A stretch of DNA of 64,000 nt from Syngnathus acus (taxonomy: Eukaryota > Chordata > Actinopteri > Syngnathiformes > Syngnathidae). Position numbers and translations under genes: made by a program. Below are positions 49,074 through 61,405 of this stretch, piece after piece. Below the pieces are notes generated by a model. That model was not told where the DNA came from, did not search any database, and saw only the letters and a list, made by a program, of their open reading frames with translations. Where the stretch lies: the NCBI RefSeq assembly GCF_901709675.1, contig NC_051097.1, forward strand, positions 6,860,039 to 6,924,038, written 5' to 3'. The first letter of the stretch is position 1, and the number at the start of each line of letters is the position of its first letter.

Positions 49074-51253
49074 GCAAAGTAGGGTTTCAAAGTAGGGTAA
49101 GGGTTTCAAACTATGGTTTCAAACTAGGGTTAGGGTTTCAAAGTAGGGTTTCATACTAGAGTTAGGGTTTCAAAGTAGGGTTTAAAGACAGGGTTAGGGC
49201 ATCAAAGTAGGGTTTCATACTAGAGTTAGGGTTTCAAACTAGGGTTTAAAGCTAGGGTTAGGGTTTCAAAGTAGGGTTAGGGTTTCAAAGTAGGGTTTTA
49301 TACTAGAGTTAGGGTTTCAAAGTAGGGTTTAAAGCTAGGGTTAGGGTTTCAAAGTAGGGTTTAAAGCTAGGGTTAGGGTTTCAAAGTAGGGTTTCATACT
49401 AGAGTTAGGGTTTCAAACTAGGGTTTCAAACTAGGGTTAGGGTTTCAAAGTAGGGTTTCATACTAGAGTTGGGGTTTCAAAGTAGGGTTTAAAGCTAGGG
49501 TTAGGGTTCAACGTAGGGTTTTATACTCGAGTTAGGGTTTCAAACTAGGGTTTAAATCTAGGGTTAGGGTTTCAAAGTAGGGTTTCATACTAGAGATAGG
49601 GTTTCAAAGTAGAGTTTAAAGCTAGGGTTAGGGTTTCAAACATGGGTTTAAACTTAGGGTTAGGGTTTCAAACTATGGTTTCAAACTAGGGTTAGGGTTT
49701 CAAAGTAGGGTTTTATACTAGAGTTAGGGTTTCAAAGTAGGGTTTAAAGATAGGGTTAAGGCTTCAAAGTAAGGTTTCATACTAGAGATAGGGTTTCAAA
49801 GTAGGGTTTAAAGCTAGGGTTAGGGTTTCAAACATGGGTTTAAACTTAGGGTTAGGGTTTCAAACTATGGTTTCAAACTAGGGTTAGGGTTTCAAAGTAG
49901 GGTTTTATACTAGAGATAGGGTTTCAAAGTAGGGTTTAAAGCTAGGGCTAGGGTTTCAAACATGGGTTTAAACTTAGGGTTAGGGTTTCAAACTATGGTT
50001 TCAAACTAGGGTTAGGGTTTCAAAGTAGGGTTTTATACTAGAGTTAGGGTTTCAAAGTAGGGTTTAAAGCTAGGGTTAGGGTTTCAAAGTAGGGTTTCAT
50101 ACTAGAGTTAGGGTTTCAAACTAGGGTTTAAATCTAGGGTTAGGGTTTCAAAGTAGGGTTTCATACTAGAGATAGGGTTTCAAAGTAGGGTTTAAAGCTA
50201 GGGTTAGGGTTTCAAACATGGGTTTTATACTAGAGTTAGGGTTTCAAAGTAGGGTTTAAAGATAGGGTTAAGGCTTCAAAGTAGGGTTTCATACTAGAGA
50301 TGGGGTTTCAAAGTAGGGTTTAAAGCTAGGGCTAGGGTTTCAAACATGGGTTTAAACTTAGGGTTAGGGTTTCAAACTATGGTTTCAAACTAGGGTTAGG
50401 GTTTCAAAGTAGGGTTTTATACTAGAGTTAGGGTTTCAAAGTAGGGTTTAAAGCTAGGGTTAGGGTTTCAAAGTAGGGTTTCATACTAGAGTTAGGGTTT
50501 CAAACTAGGGTTTAAATCTAGGGTTAGGGTTTCAAAGTAGGGTTTCATACTAGAGATAGGGTTTCAAAGTAGGGTTTAAAGCTAGGGTTAGGGTTTCAAA
50601 CATGGGTTTTATACTAGAGTTAGGGTTTCAAAGTAGGGTTTAAAGATAGGGTTAAGGCTTCAAAGTAGGGTTTCATACTAGAGATGGGGTTTCAAAGTAG
50701 GGTTAAGCTAGGGTTAGGGTTTCAAACATGGGTTTAAACTTAGGGTTAGGGTTTCAAACTATGGTTTCAAACTAGGGTTAGGGTTTCAAAGTAGGGTTTT
50801 ATACTAGAGTTAGGGTTTCAAAGTAGGGTTTAAAGATAGGGTTAAGGCTTCAAAGTAGGGTTTCATACTAGAGATAGGGTTTCAAAGTAGGGTTTAAAGC
50901 TAGGGTTAGGGTTTCAAACATGGGTTTAAACTTAGGGTTAGGGTTTCAAACTATGGTTTCAAACTAGGGTTAGGGTTTCAAAGTAGGGTTTAAAGCTAGG
51001 GTTAGGGTTTCAAAGTAGGGTTTCATACTAGAGTTAGGGTTTCAAACTAGGGTTTAAATCTAGGGTTAGGGTTTCAAAGTAGGGTTTCATACTAGAGATA
51101 GGGTTTCAAAGTAGGGTTTAAAGCTAGGGTTAGGGTTTCAAACATGGGTTTAAACTTAGGGTTAGGGTTTCAAACTATGGTTTCAAACTAGGGTTAGGGT
51201 TTCAAAGTAGGGTTTTATACTAGAGTTAGGGTTTCAAAGTAGGGTTTAAAGAT
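49074..51253 (+). repeat. TTAGGG-like satellite array, about 2.2 kb
   Basis: A long array of short phrases such as CTAGGGTTAGGGTTTCAAAG, GTAGGGTTTCATACTAGAG and GTAGGGTTTAAAGC. They combine into a unit of about 64 bp with higher-order spacing: the variant GATAGGGTTAAGGC recurs at about 49750, 50261, 50645 and 50835, distances of 511, 384 and 190. TTAGGG or CTAGGG occurs in nearly every unit, always on the + strand. It is not a perfect telomere repeat and has no coding content. Confidence 0.95.
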
Positions 51254-51529
51254 AGCAAAGCAAAATTAAAATTTTTTTGCAATGTCTTTTTGTTCATTTC
51301 TTTTGTTAATAAAGTGTTTTTCTAAAAAAAAAAAGAAATTCTCTCTGAAGGAGCCAGACTTCCTGCTCTTAGTTCCCAGAGTTCCCGGCTTGTGCTGGTA
51401 GAATGCTGGGAATATCCGGACAGGAAGGGGAAGTGACATCACAGCGCTGACCTTCCGCACCGGCCCGTATCACCTGGCGCTGCCTCAACCGCTACTATGG
51501 CAAATGCACACACATACTTGCACACACTC

Positions 51530-51553
51530 ACACACACACACACACACACACAC
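51530..51553 (+). repeat. (CA)n microsatellite
   Basis: A CA dinucleotide run of about 12 units. Confidence 0.9.
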
Positions 51554-52128
51554 TGGAGGAGGGAGAGTGACAGCTTATTGTGTGGAAGTTCCCACGGAGA
51601 GTGACGGGAAGTGATGTCTGTAATTGGTTGGATGGAAACTTTTCAGTAGCTTCGAGCTGGATAACTACAAAACACAATACAACTCTTGTCATATATAGAA
51701 TTTAGTGCTAACATCAAATAATCCTAACAAATAATTGGGTGGTACGATATGAGAGATAATAATGTTTTCATAAGGGTAGCTTTATTGTAAAGCGGTCTTA
51801 TTCCATAATACGTTCAAAACAGATGGGCACTAACACATGTCAAGTGGGGGGGGGAATGTGGGCGGAGGGTCACAGAGTGTTGGTAAGCTCCCGAAGGTTG
51901 CATATTTGAGCAGTGGACATGGTAGTGAGATGAGGGAGATGATGCTGCATGATGATGAAGGCCTAAGGGAGGAAGGGGAGGGTGTGAGGAGGACATGTCA
52001 TTATACAGGATGACAAAAGAAGAGGAGATCCTCTGGTCAGCTGCTGCTGCAGTCTATTGTTATGGCAGCAAGCCTCTCTCTCCCCCTTGCACTTTCTTTG
52101 CTTCAAGTTCATCACAAAGACACACACA

Positions 52129-52150
52129 TGCACACACACACACACACACA
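52129..52150 (+). repeat. (CA)n microsatellite
   Basis: A CA dinucleotide run of about 10 units. Confidence 0.85.
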
Positions 52151-53528
52151 AGTGAGACCACTCGGGCAACTTCTAAAGCACACCACATGGACAAGTATTG
52201 GGGCAGCTGGCCGTGACATAAACAGGAAGTGAAAGGGGAAGAAAAGCTGAAGTTCCTTCCGAAAGATATATGATGACCTATATGACAAGCCGAGTCATCA
52301 GTCCTTCCATTGTCAATATATGAATAAAAGGACTTTCTAATGTGTATGAGGTCCAGCCAGAGTCTATAAATCCAAAACTAATATAATGTCAAGGACAGAC
52401 ATCAGAAGCAAAATCAGACATTTGAAGTTTTGTATCAATGGCTATAAACGATTACTCAGTTATTAGGTGTCGATTAATTTGATCAATTCATCGATTAATT
52501 TGGACGCCTTGAAATGTGTTTGGTTGAGGTCAACCTGTACAATCTGCAAATTTGCTAACCTGATCTAAAACAAAAACGGCAAAAAAATAAACTTCAGTGT
52601 AAATACAGCAGCTGAATAACAAATAGCTCTTGGATCAAATCAACTTTAGTGTGTGATTTAATGATGTCTCAGCCAAGAAGTGTCAGCGAAAGCCGAGTGC
52701 TTTTAATTAGTCCTTTTTTTGCACTCACAGAAAAGTTGCATCGCTTGTGCCGCTTTGAGAAAAGGAGGTGACAAACAGAAGCAGCTAATGAATGAACCTC
52801 CTTTCTCCCCTTTGTGCGCACGCCGTGTAAATATGCGACTCACGTACGTGTTAAACATGCTGAACTCAGCACTATCGTTGCGTCTCCTTAAGACGATGTG
52901 TACTATTTGGCAACAATGAAGTCAAAAAAACAACAACGGCAGAAATTGACAAATAATACCTTGTATTATCTTCCAGCACAAAAAAAACGGGCATGAGTTT
53001 GTAATCTAACCAAACCACACACCCACACTGACCACAAAGTGACACAAGCAGACACAAGGGAGGTCCCGGCACATTCCTTTCCCCAGGTGGCAGAACGGAT
53101 CAATGGCCTAATGGGCTGCACACCAATGGCTGATTATCATTGACCACCCTGCCACCCCGCCAACAAGCGTGAGGGAGTCTAACGCCTTGCCAGACTATTG
53201 TGTGACTTTGTCTGTGCGTGTCATGCGGAGCTGATTAACTGCTGGAGCACAGAACCAAACCAGGCTTGGAGACACTGACAGTATGTGTTGTATTGATTTT
53301 TGACACAAAGACTTCTCAAGAGTGCAGGGATGGACTAGCTTTACATTGCTGCACCACTGAGATCAATTTCTGACCAGGAGTCAAACCCGAACCAGAACCA
53401 CTTGACCACCAGGTATTAGCAACAAGGTACGATATGATAAAAAAAAAAAAGCAGAATCAAAATCTCCGCTTTACAAACATCACATTGAGCAGGCGCTCCT
53501 TCATCCCCCAACACTGCACCGTCCGTCC

Positions 53529-53552
53529 ATGTGTGTGTGTGTGTGTGTGTGT
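53529..53552 (+). repeat. (GT)n microsatellite
   Basis: A TG/GT dinucleotide run of about 12 units. Confidence 0.9.
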
Positions 53553-56500
53553 AAGGCTACTGGTGGGAGTACAATGGGCTGTAAGGGGGCTGGCTGAATA
53601 GCACCATTGAGTGTGCTCAGCCAAACAGAAAAGCATCTTCCATCTCACTTCAAACCCCACAGTTTCATTCTGTACAAGCAAGCCTTTATTCTCTGTAATT
53701 ACTCCCTGACACACATGCGCGCGCAAACACACACACATACAGTATACATTGCATAGATTGGGATTTAATACGTGCAGCGATGCGAAATGTTTTATGATGG
53801 TGATATTTTGAGGCAAAACAGAGGTGGCTGCAGTAAGCGGATGAATTTGAGCATTTTCACATAAAGGAGAATCGCGCAACAGATGTGCATCATGGTGTTA
53901 ACAACCTAATTCACGGTAAGCCCCCTTTTGGACAAGAGGTATTATGGTAAGCAGGTTGCCAGACGACATGGCATCACCGGCAGGTTTGTCATCATCACAC
54001 TGGGGCATTTCAAATCGTTAGCCTACATCCAGATCCATTGTGCTAACTCACACACTGAATCATTGTGTTACTGTGTAATCCATATGGAGGGTCATGGGTG
54101 CAGCTCATCGTGCGACATGTGTGCACGTTCAGGTGTGCAGCAGCGTGTCAATTAACAAATGAATTGTATCAAACAAGAATTCAAGCACAAATAATCTAAT
54201 CAATTGAATTGAGATAATCCGGGCATATTGATTCATTAGCATGATAGCTAACTATGAATTATAATAGTAGCCTATTAGACCAAGTGCTAATGTCATCTTG
54301 AGTCGATTGCTTCTACATAATATTTGTTAACCCACAACCCAAAACCACAAGAATAGCCTACTAAAATACACAATTCTAAATGTGAAAATTGTACAAAAAA
54401 CATACACATACACAGTCCAGCTGGGCCAGGTCATGACACGAGTGGCCCCATCCAGAGTGTGTACTTGTAGGTCAAATTAAAAGTGCCCTCTCACATCAGA
54501 TGGCAGGTTTTTTTACGCTGTGTGTCTATCTACCTGTTTGGCTATGACCCCCAAATCTACACCCCCCTACCCAGTTCTTGCTTGCAGCGGGTCTGTGTGC
54601 TGGAATGGCATGACATGCAAAGACAAAGGGAGCAAGCGGCAGGAGGTGTACATGTATGTATGTGTGTGTGTGTGTGTGGGTGCATGTCAGGGTTGGGGGT
54701 GAGAGGGGTTGGAGTTCCATATGGGCAACCCCCCCCCTCCTTTCCCTAACAAACAGGCAGATGTCAAATGGAACATGGCTCCCCCAATGGGGCACAGGGT
54801 CACACTACAGAGGCTAAATAACAGAAGAGGAGAGAGTGAGCGAGGGATGCCTTCCTGCCAACAACGCCAGCTCTAACTACCCCTCCCTCTTTAAAGCCCA
54901 CTAAAAGAGATGTACAAACATGACTGACACAATGCAACATACCAACACACACCACATGTCATGATCAAAAGTTGAGTATAAAAACTTTTTACAGTACAGT
55001 CACATTTTACTTTGTTATATTATTTTGCCTATGATTATCACTGCATTAATGTAATAAAAATAATATTTGTTTTTTATATAGTGGAGGAGCAAAATTTGCA
55101 TGGGTGCCTGAATCCACAGTTTGGTTCATATCTTTGTTTTGCGGTCAGGATGGGTAGTGAATTGTTGCACTATTTGTCTATGCAACTGAACTCAAGGACA
55201 GGTGTGTGCGTGTGTAGGTATGGGGCACAGACCAAAACAAAGCTTGCACACACACACACTTATACACACACACGCATGCACTCGCACACGCACGCGTTGA
55301 ATGGCTGCGCCCGCGGGGTAGGAGTAGGGTTACTTCACATACTGCACTTACAGCTGCCTTTACCACTGGGGTATAAAATGGATTTGAATGAGAAAGAGGT
55401 GGAACAGAGGAGGCCATGGGGAGGGTGAAGGTGCGGGGGGTGTTGTGGGGGGCTCCCTTTGTGTAACAGGAGGTCTGCTGCTGCTCTGGCATGACTATGG
55501 AGATGGAGGGAGCAGGGTCACCCCCCCATCTCCCCCTTTTGCTATAGGCTGGCTACTCTGAACCCCTCCTCATCCGCCCTCCAGCCGGGGCCTTCCTCCC
55601 TATTAGCATAGCAGCTGCCTGATGCAAGCTTGCAGGGTGGGGACGGGCCAGGTTGCTGTGTGCATATGTGTGTGAGGAGGGTGGGGGCAGAGGGGGTCTT
55701 GGGTGTGGGGGGTGTCCAGTCAATGGCAGTCCGTCTGGCTGGTGAATAGCAGCTAAAGCAGGCCCCCACGAGCGAGACAATGGAGCTACCAGGGAGGGGG
55801 ACGGGGTCGTGGTGCACCGGGAGGGGAGATGGGGTACGGGGCGGGTGTAAGAATGAGGCCGTGAATGGAGCGCCTTGTCACCAGCGCCGTGGAGAGGAGC
55901 GCAGAATGAAGTGCGAGAATGAAAGAGGAGTTCAAAAAGGAGCGTAGGGGCGAGGGAGAGACCGTCCTGACCACCTGTCTCTCTCTCTTTATGTCTTACA
56001 CCCGAGCAGACTTTGGCCGGGGTGCCGGTAGTTGGGTGGGGGGCCCACAGACATGTTTTTGTTTGTGCACCATCAGCATGTTCATAGCGATGCACTGAGC
56101 ATCATCAGCTCTGTGCTAAATATAACCTTACTGCAAGAATCTATCACTTGATGTTGTTGAATGTGAACAATTAACCCTCTAATGCTCAGGCTTTGCCACC
56201 TGTTGTCATGGTAACAAATGCCAAGCTCGCCATTGGCCTAAAAGCATTCGGAACCAATTAACTCCATTTTCCCAAATCGACTGTATTTAAAAATGGATTG
56301 CATTTCTTTTGCCCTTCAAAATTCTATAAAAACAAATCCTTTACAATATGTTACATACATGTCATTAAATCAATAGAGCTCTCATTAGATTGTGCAGCGT
56401 CAGCTAATAACCTGCTGGTGGAACTGAAGCTATGAGAAAGACATTCTTTGAGTTCCTCTTTGCGGTTTCCCGCTTTATTCTCACCCTAGTTCACAAACCG

Positions 56501-57384
56501 CACATATGCGCTGTCTTACTAACCGTCAGGGACTTTGAGGAAGTGGCGCGAAGGATCACGCAATCAAAGCCAACACTGAGGTTGAACAGTTGCCGTTAGA
56601 AAATGAGGAATTGATTGGTCATTTGCATGTTACACTTATCATGTGAGGCCTCTTTGAGCACTGCTATGAATATTTTATGAGAGGGGTCCCAACAATGACA
56701 CTGAAGATTATCACACACTTGTTTGCAGCTGCTGCAAGAGCATCCATCTCCCGTGGCGAGACACTAGGGCCAGCAATGAATTTTTTTATCCAATCGAATT
56801 TCAATTTTGGGATAGGTACCAAAAACACAGCCCACCACCGTTTAGGTAACAGTCGAAAAACAGTTTAAGCCCTTTGCAGCGCTGAGCTCACTCCTGTCGA
56901 TCTGTTTATTTACTTTCAGCTGGTTCTTCTCTCCCATGATGCTTTGCGTTGTCTGTCTGGCTCACGCAGGAGGCACATGAAGAAGCCATTACGAGGGGTG
57001 GGGGGGCGATAGGAACCAGCAGCCAGCAGCGGCAAGCAGCAGCCGTGGGAGGCCAGCCAAGTTGCTGCGTGAACAATGGGAGCTAAGCTCAACAAAAACA
57101 TCCTGCACAAGTGAAAGAGAGAGAGAGAGAGCAGCAGAATGAGCCAGCGGCAGGCTGCCATGTCAAACACACCAACTTTCCTGCATTTGTGTACCTGAAG
57201 CGCAGAGAGATGCAGAAGGTGCAGGTTGAAGGTTCAGCTGCTGGTCAAAGAAGCTTTCAAATGTCTTGCACTGTCCCTTGAATGCTTTTTTTTTTAAGCC
57301 CTCCTGAATTTCAAATGACAATGAAGAGGTTAGCATGGTTCAAATCTAAGATCTGGCTTTCCCATGTGGATTTGTTAAATTTTC

Positions 57385-57585
57385 TTACCGTGGTTGTACT
57401 GTGGCTTCCTCCCGCATTGCACAAACATGCATGTTAGAGTCGACTCAAAATTGTCCTCAGGTGTGAATGGGCGGTTGGTTTATATTTGTCCTGCGACTGG
57501 TGGGCAACCAATGCAGGGTGTCACCCGCCTCACCCGCAATCTTAATGTGGACAAGCGATATACCGTAGAAAATGGATGGTTGAGG
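57385..57585. repeat. Dispersed teleost repeat copy
   Basis: The order of phrases (CTTCCTCCCGCATTGCACAA, ACATGCATGTTAGAG, TCCTCAGGTGTGAATG, CTGCGACTGGTGGGCAACCA, GCAGGGTGTCACCCGCCTC, AAGCGATATACCGTAGAAAA TGGATGG) follows a dispersed repeat found throughout fish genomes that usually ends with a GGTATAGAAAATGGATGG-like string. It is a diverged copy. Part of the same family appears at about 10340-10400. Confidence 0.65.
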
Positions 57586-58756
57586 TTTTCTCGTAATAGT
57601 TCCTCTGAGATTTTATTTATTTTCAGAATTGCACGGCGGGCTGGATCAGATTCTGTGGTGGAGCGCAAATCTATCCTACCCTTATACTTACTGTAAACAA
57701 TGTCAAACAGAAAGTTCCCAGGCCGCAAAGTTGAATCGGCGAGGACGTAACTTTTGTAGTTAACCGTCAGTCAACGCCCACTCAAGTTTTGCACCACTAA
57801 CAGGTTCAACATGTAGACAAATGCTTTGTCATGTTGCCTTTTTTTTTTTCCCACGGCCTTCCTCGTGTCATGGAATTTTTCACATGATAGCTTACAGTAC
57901 GGCAACCACCCTTAGTGATAAAAAATAATTATTTCAGAACAAGAAGCAAATAATAATGACTGGAAGGCTTAGTTAAGAGCAGAACCTTGATGGAGTGCAC
58001 AAGGGGGTTTGGATGTGTGCGGGTAACATAAAACCATCTCTCCCAAAACACACGCAAGGGAGGGGAAGGCTGCTTTAAACGGAGCCTACCCACAATGCAC
58101 CGGGCCCTTTTATGCCGGCGGTGAAAGGATGAGGCCAGATGAATGACAAAGGGAGAGAATGTCGATTTGGGCTGGACCTGCTTGGTTAGAAGACAGAAGA
58201 GCAAAAGGAGGGTGTGCGTGCATGCGTGCGTGTGTGGAGCTTCACCAACGTTCTATGGGAAATTCAGAATGCGAATGTACTTTTTGTACAAGCATGACAA
58301 TAGAAAGATACACGGAAATCTGGAAGTTTCATGTTTTCTTTACTGGCTTGTACACAAACGTACAAAAATAATACAGCACTCATCTCCATGTGACATCACG
58401 TCATCATCACAGTGTTACAAACATTCAAAATAAAATTCAGAAAAAGGAAAATCAGCCGTTTCCTCTTGCTTGAAATTAAGCAAAAAAAAACAAAAAACTG
58501 AAATACAACTTGCGCCCCCCACAAAAAACAAACTTTTCTTCACAAAAAAAGAACAACACACTCATATCATGTACACCACTCCGGCAGCTGGCTCATTACG
58601 TCATAAATGTTATGACTCTGGTAAGCCTTACAACCACACAACCGTGCAATTTTTAATCATGTTACAATGATCTTACCATCAAATGTATTCCCCTTTCATA
58701 AAAAACAGGAAGACAGCACTTCAGAAAAGAAAGTGCCCCAATTTCATCATTAGCGT

Positions 58757-58822
58757 GTGTGTGTGTGTGTATATATATAGATATATATATATATCTATAT
58801 ATATACATACACACATACACAC
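58757..58822. repeat. Palindromic GT/AT compound microsatellite
   Basis: A (GT)n run passes into (AT)n with AGATATATATATATATCT near the middle, then into (AC)n. The block reads nearly the same on both strands and could form a hairpin or cruciform of some 30 bp per arm. Confidence 0.85.
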
Positions 58823-60490
58823 AAATAAACAACCGTACATACCTTTGCTTGAAAAACAGTTTCCACAAAGTAACATGCGCATTCATCACCTGGAGCATAT
58901 ATTTATACAATAGTATTTTGCTGTTTGATTTTTTTTTTTCTAATCAGAAAAAAATTCTTAAATGTTGGCACATAAAAAGCCAACCTCAACAGCAGTCATC
59001 AGTGCAATATTGAAACAAAAAAAAAAATAAAAACATCAAGTTTAAGACAAGCGATGCATATTTCATGTGTTGCCTGATACCAATCCAATCGCTTCAGTTT
59101 ACTGGTGCGTGTGTGTTTTGTGTGTGTGTGCGGGCCTCATGAGAAGGCCTCAATTTTGGGCCTCATGAGAAGCATACACTTTCAAACACTCTTCCCATGA
59201 AGCTGCTGTGAAGCCTTTGAAAAGAAAAAAAATAATTATGACAAAATACAAGCAGCGTTGATTCAAATGTTAGGGTGCCACGGCTTTTTTTTTTTTTTTG
59301 TCTTTTATTAAATGCAGCAGGCAACTTTAAGGATTTTCTTTGTGAGTCCTGCAATTGCCACATGTTGTGAGTTCTGATGTGTTTGTTCAAAAAGTCAGTA
59401 GTAGTAACTCTTCCATCCAAAGCCAAGAGACTCTCAAGGCTCCGTGTATTTGTGCAATTCAAACTCCCTGCATTTAGAAGCCATTCCACTTGTTGTCTTG
59501 ACTGGAAACAAAAAAACACCCCCCCAGACCCCTCCCAAAAAGGAGAGATTGCAGAAAGGCACACTGATGCTTAGCTTGTCTGAACTGGTTTGGTTGTAGT
59601 GTGAAACAAATAGTCCCAAATGAGGATGCAGGATATTTTTTTGGGGGGAGTGGAAGGGGGCAAAAACACACAACATACTGGCATAAGCACAACATGAAAA
59701 TACTTTAAAAGTCGAGGTAGCTGGCAAAAGGCAACCAATCCTGATGGGAGGAATGGGAGGAATGGGAGGGGGCACGCACAGAGGAGATACCTCCACATGG
59801 GACAGTTTTCTTTTTTTTTAACTGAAGCAGCTTGAGTCACTCTCTAACATTTAAAGATTTTTTTCTCTTTTTTTTTTCAATCAAAATGTACCTTCATAAA
59901 TATGACAAAAATACAAAACAGCCTGCTTTCACAGTGAGGATGTTAATAGAATACTGAAGTGTGTTTATAAAGTGATTCCAATTTTTCATTGATTTTTTTT
60001 TCTTCTTTAAAACAAAGCAGCTGTTTTTTTTTTCTTTCTTTCTTAAAAGTAACAACACAATGACCATTGGCAGATTGGCTTGAAAAAGTTGGACGCCAGC
60101 GTGGATGATGGCGAGTTGAATGTTTTGTATCTCTCTTCAAACAATGACAGAAACAAAGTAAAGCTATGGTGTACAGTACTTCACAACCACATTGAAGCCA
60201 TTTGTTATATCAAGACGGTTAAACAAACAAACCAAACAAACAAACATAAAAGCATGTCAGATAGCCATAATGCCGCTCTTTGAGTTCAGTACAATAAAAT
60301 ATTTCTGCCTTTTCTTGCTTTGAGTGTCCTCCCTTTCAGATATTCCAGCATCAAGTGCCCTAATTCACTTTAAATAAGTTAAAATGGTTGGTTTATTGGA
60401 CAATGATGAGCATTATTGAAGATGGAGGGGGGGGACAATGAGTGGAACGCACCATCTGTAGACACATTCAAGAAGAAAAAGCTTTTAGGA

Positions 60491-60620
60491 CAGGGGTGGG
60501 CAACCTACGGCTTGCGGGCCATTCAGCGGCCAGCCAAGTGCGTTTGAAGATGATACAATTATGATCATGAATTTAGCACTGTGCCAAGAGGACTGATTGG
60601 AAAAATGTCCCCCACCCCTG
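60491..60620. mobile_element. 130-bp hAT-like MITE
   Basis: It begins CAGGGGTGGGCAACCTACGG and ends CCCACCCCTG, giving perfect 10-bp terminal inverted repeats of the hAT CAGGGGTGGG type. The flanking octamers TTTTAGGA (60483-60490) and CTTTAGTA (60621-60628) agree at six of eight bases, consistent with an aged 8-bp target duplication, the hAT hallmark. No ORF. Confidence 0.8.
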
Positions 60621-60807
60621 CTTTAGTACCAACAAAATAAGTGTGTGTTATTAAAAGATTCAGATGCGGCCCAATTGATGTTTGGCACATGGAGTTTAGA
60701 GTTGTGTTGCTGCCATTACCTTTTTTTTCCTTCTTTTTCTTTCTTTTTTTTTACCTGACACACAGCAGAGAGAGGAGGAAGGAGAAAGGGAGGCTGGGAG
60801 CGAGCGA

Positions 60808-61146
60808 TCACCGGGCCCCAGAGGAGTACTTGGCCTTGGTGATGAGGTATAGCACAATGTCCTGGTGACCCCCGAAGGCGGCGATGTGCAGGGCGCTCCA
60901 ACCCTCCCGGTTGGCGAGCCGGATGTCCGCACCGAATTTGACCAGCAGCTTGACCAACTCCAGGTTGCCGTCGATGACGGACTGGTGCAGCGCCGTCTGA
61001 CCCTCGGGTCCGAACGAGTTGACGTTGAATTCGCAGTTCGTCATGTTCTGCAGCAGCGAGTGCAGCTCCTTGGTGTTGCCCTTCTTCACCGCCTCCTGAA
61101 AGACCCTTTGCGGGGCTGAGCATGTGGACACGTCCGCCTGGCTCAT
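60808..61146 (-). CDS. nrarp: NRARP, Notch-regulated ankyrin repeat protein
   Basis: A single-exon gene of 112 residues (human 114). NRARP is induced by Notch signalling and feeds back on it by binding the Notch intracellular domain-RBPJ complex; it also affects LEF1/Wnt output. The protein begins MSQADVSTCSAPQRVFQEAV and has two clear ankyrin repeats, the first with GPEGQTALHQSVIDGNLELV and KLLVKFGADIRLANREG, the second with GWSALHIAAFGGHQDIVLYL, and ends TKAKYSSGAR. It is near-identical to the human protein through the ankyrin region. The start was chosen from this conservation: the frame is open upstream to 61410, but those codons are not NRARP-like and lie in the 5' UTR and promoter. Confidence 0.97.
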   Translation of the reverse strand: MSQADVSTCSAPQRVFQEAVKKGNTKELHSLLQNMTNCEFNVNSFGPEGQTALHQSVIDGNLELVKLLVKFGADIRLANREGWSALHIAAFGGHQDIVLYLITKAKYSSGAR

Positions 61147-61358
61147 GGCTGCGTCGGAGGACAAGGAGCAGGGAGGGGAAAGGGGGGGCGCCCAGTAATC
61201 CCGTCTAAAAAAGCTCTCGCGCTTGGCCACACTTGTTTGTATATCCCCAAAAAGGAGTGAAAACACGCAGATCCTCAAGGTAGTTGATCCCGTGTGTTGT
61301 GTGGAGCGGCGGTGTTGGCGTGGTGCTCTGTACAGTTTCCTAGCAGCGGCAGATGATG

Positions 61359-61405
61359 TTATATAGGGACACCTCGGACCACTCTCCTTCTTTGGTTCTC
61401 CCACG
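61359..61405 (-). promoter_or_regulatory. NRARP core promoter: TATA box and RBPJ-like site
   Basis: Read on the minus strand, CCCTATATAACATC (TATATAA at 61365-61359) is a TATA box about 215 bp before the ATG. About 33 bp further upstream, CGTGGGAG at 61405-61398 fits the RBPJ/CSL consensus YRTGDGAD. NRARP is a known direct Notch target, so an RBPJ site here is expected. No clean head-to-head paired site was found next to it. Confidence 0.55.

Larger units (their letters stand above)
51254..60807. other. Gene-poor, microsatellite-rich region before NRARP
   Basis: I found no recognisable coding exon in about 9.5 kb on either strand. Contents include CA/GT runs, a G-rich plus strand at about 55390-56060, a fish dispersed repeat (57385-57585), a GT/AT palindrome (58757-58822) and a hAT-like MITE (60491-60620). 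The AT-rich part from roughly 58.2 kb to 60.8 kb probably includes the NRARP 3' UTR on the minus strand. The true poly(A) site cannot be told. Confidence 0.55.

Noticed and set aside
49074-51253. Regular array that might suggest CRISPR-like repeats
   Set aside because: The units are contiguous variants of TTAGGG-like phrases with no unique spacers, in a vertebrate genome. It is a satellite.
53457-53879. 140-codon minus-strand ORF over a (CA)n run
   Set aside because: It contains a Thr-His repeat encoded by the microsatellite and no conserved motif.
55553-56095. 180-codon minus-strand ORF
   Set aside because: The Pro/His/Ser-rich translation follows from the C-rich strand. No conserved motif, start context or splice signals support it.
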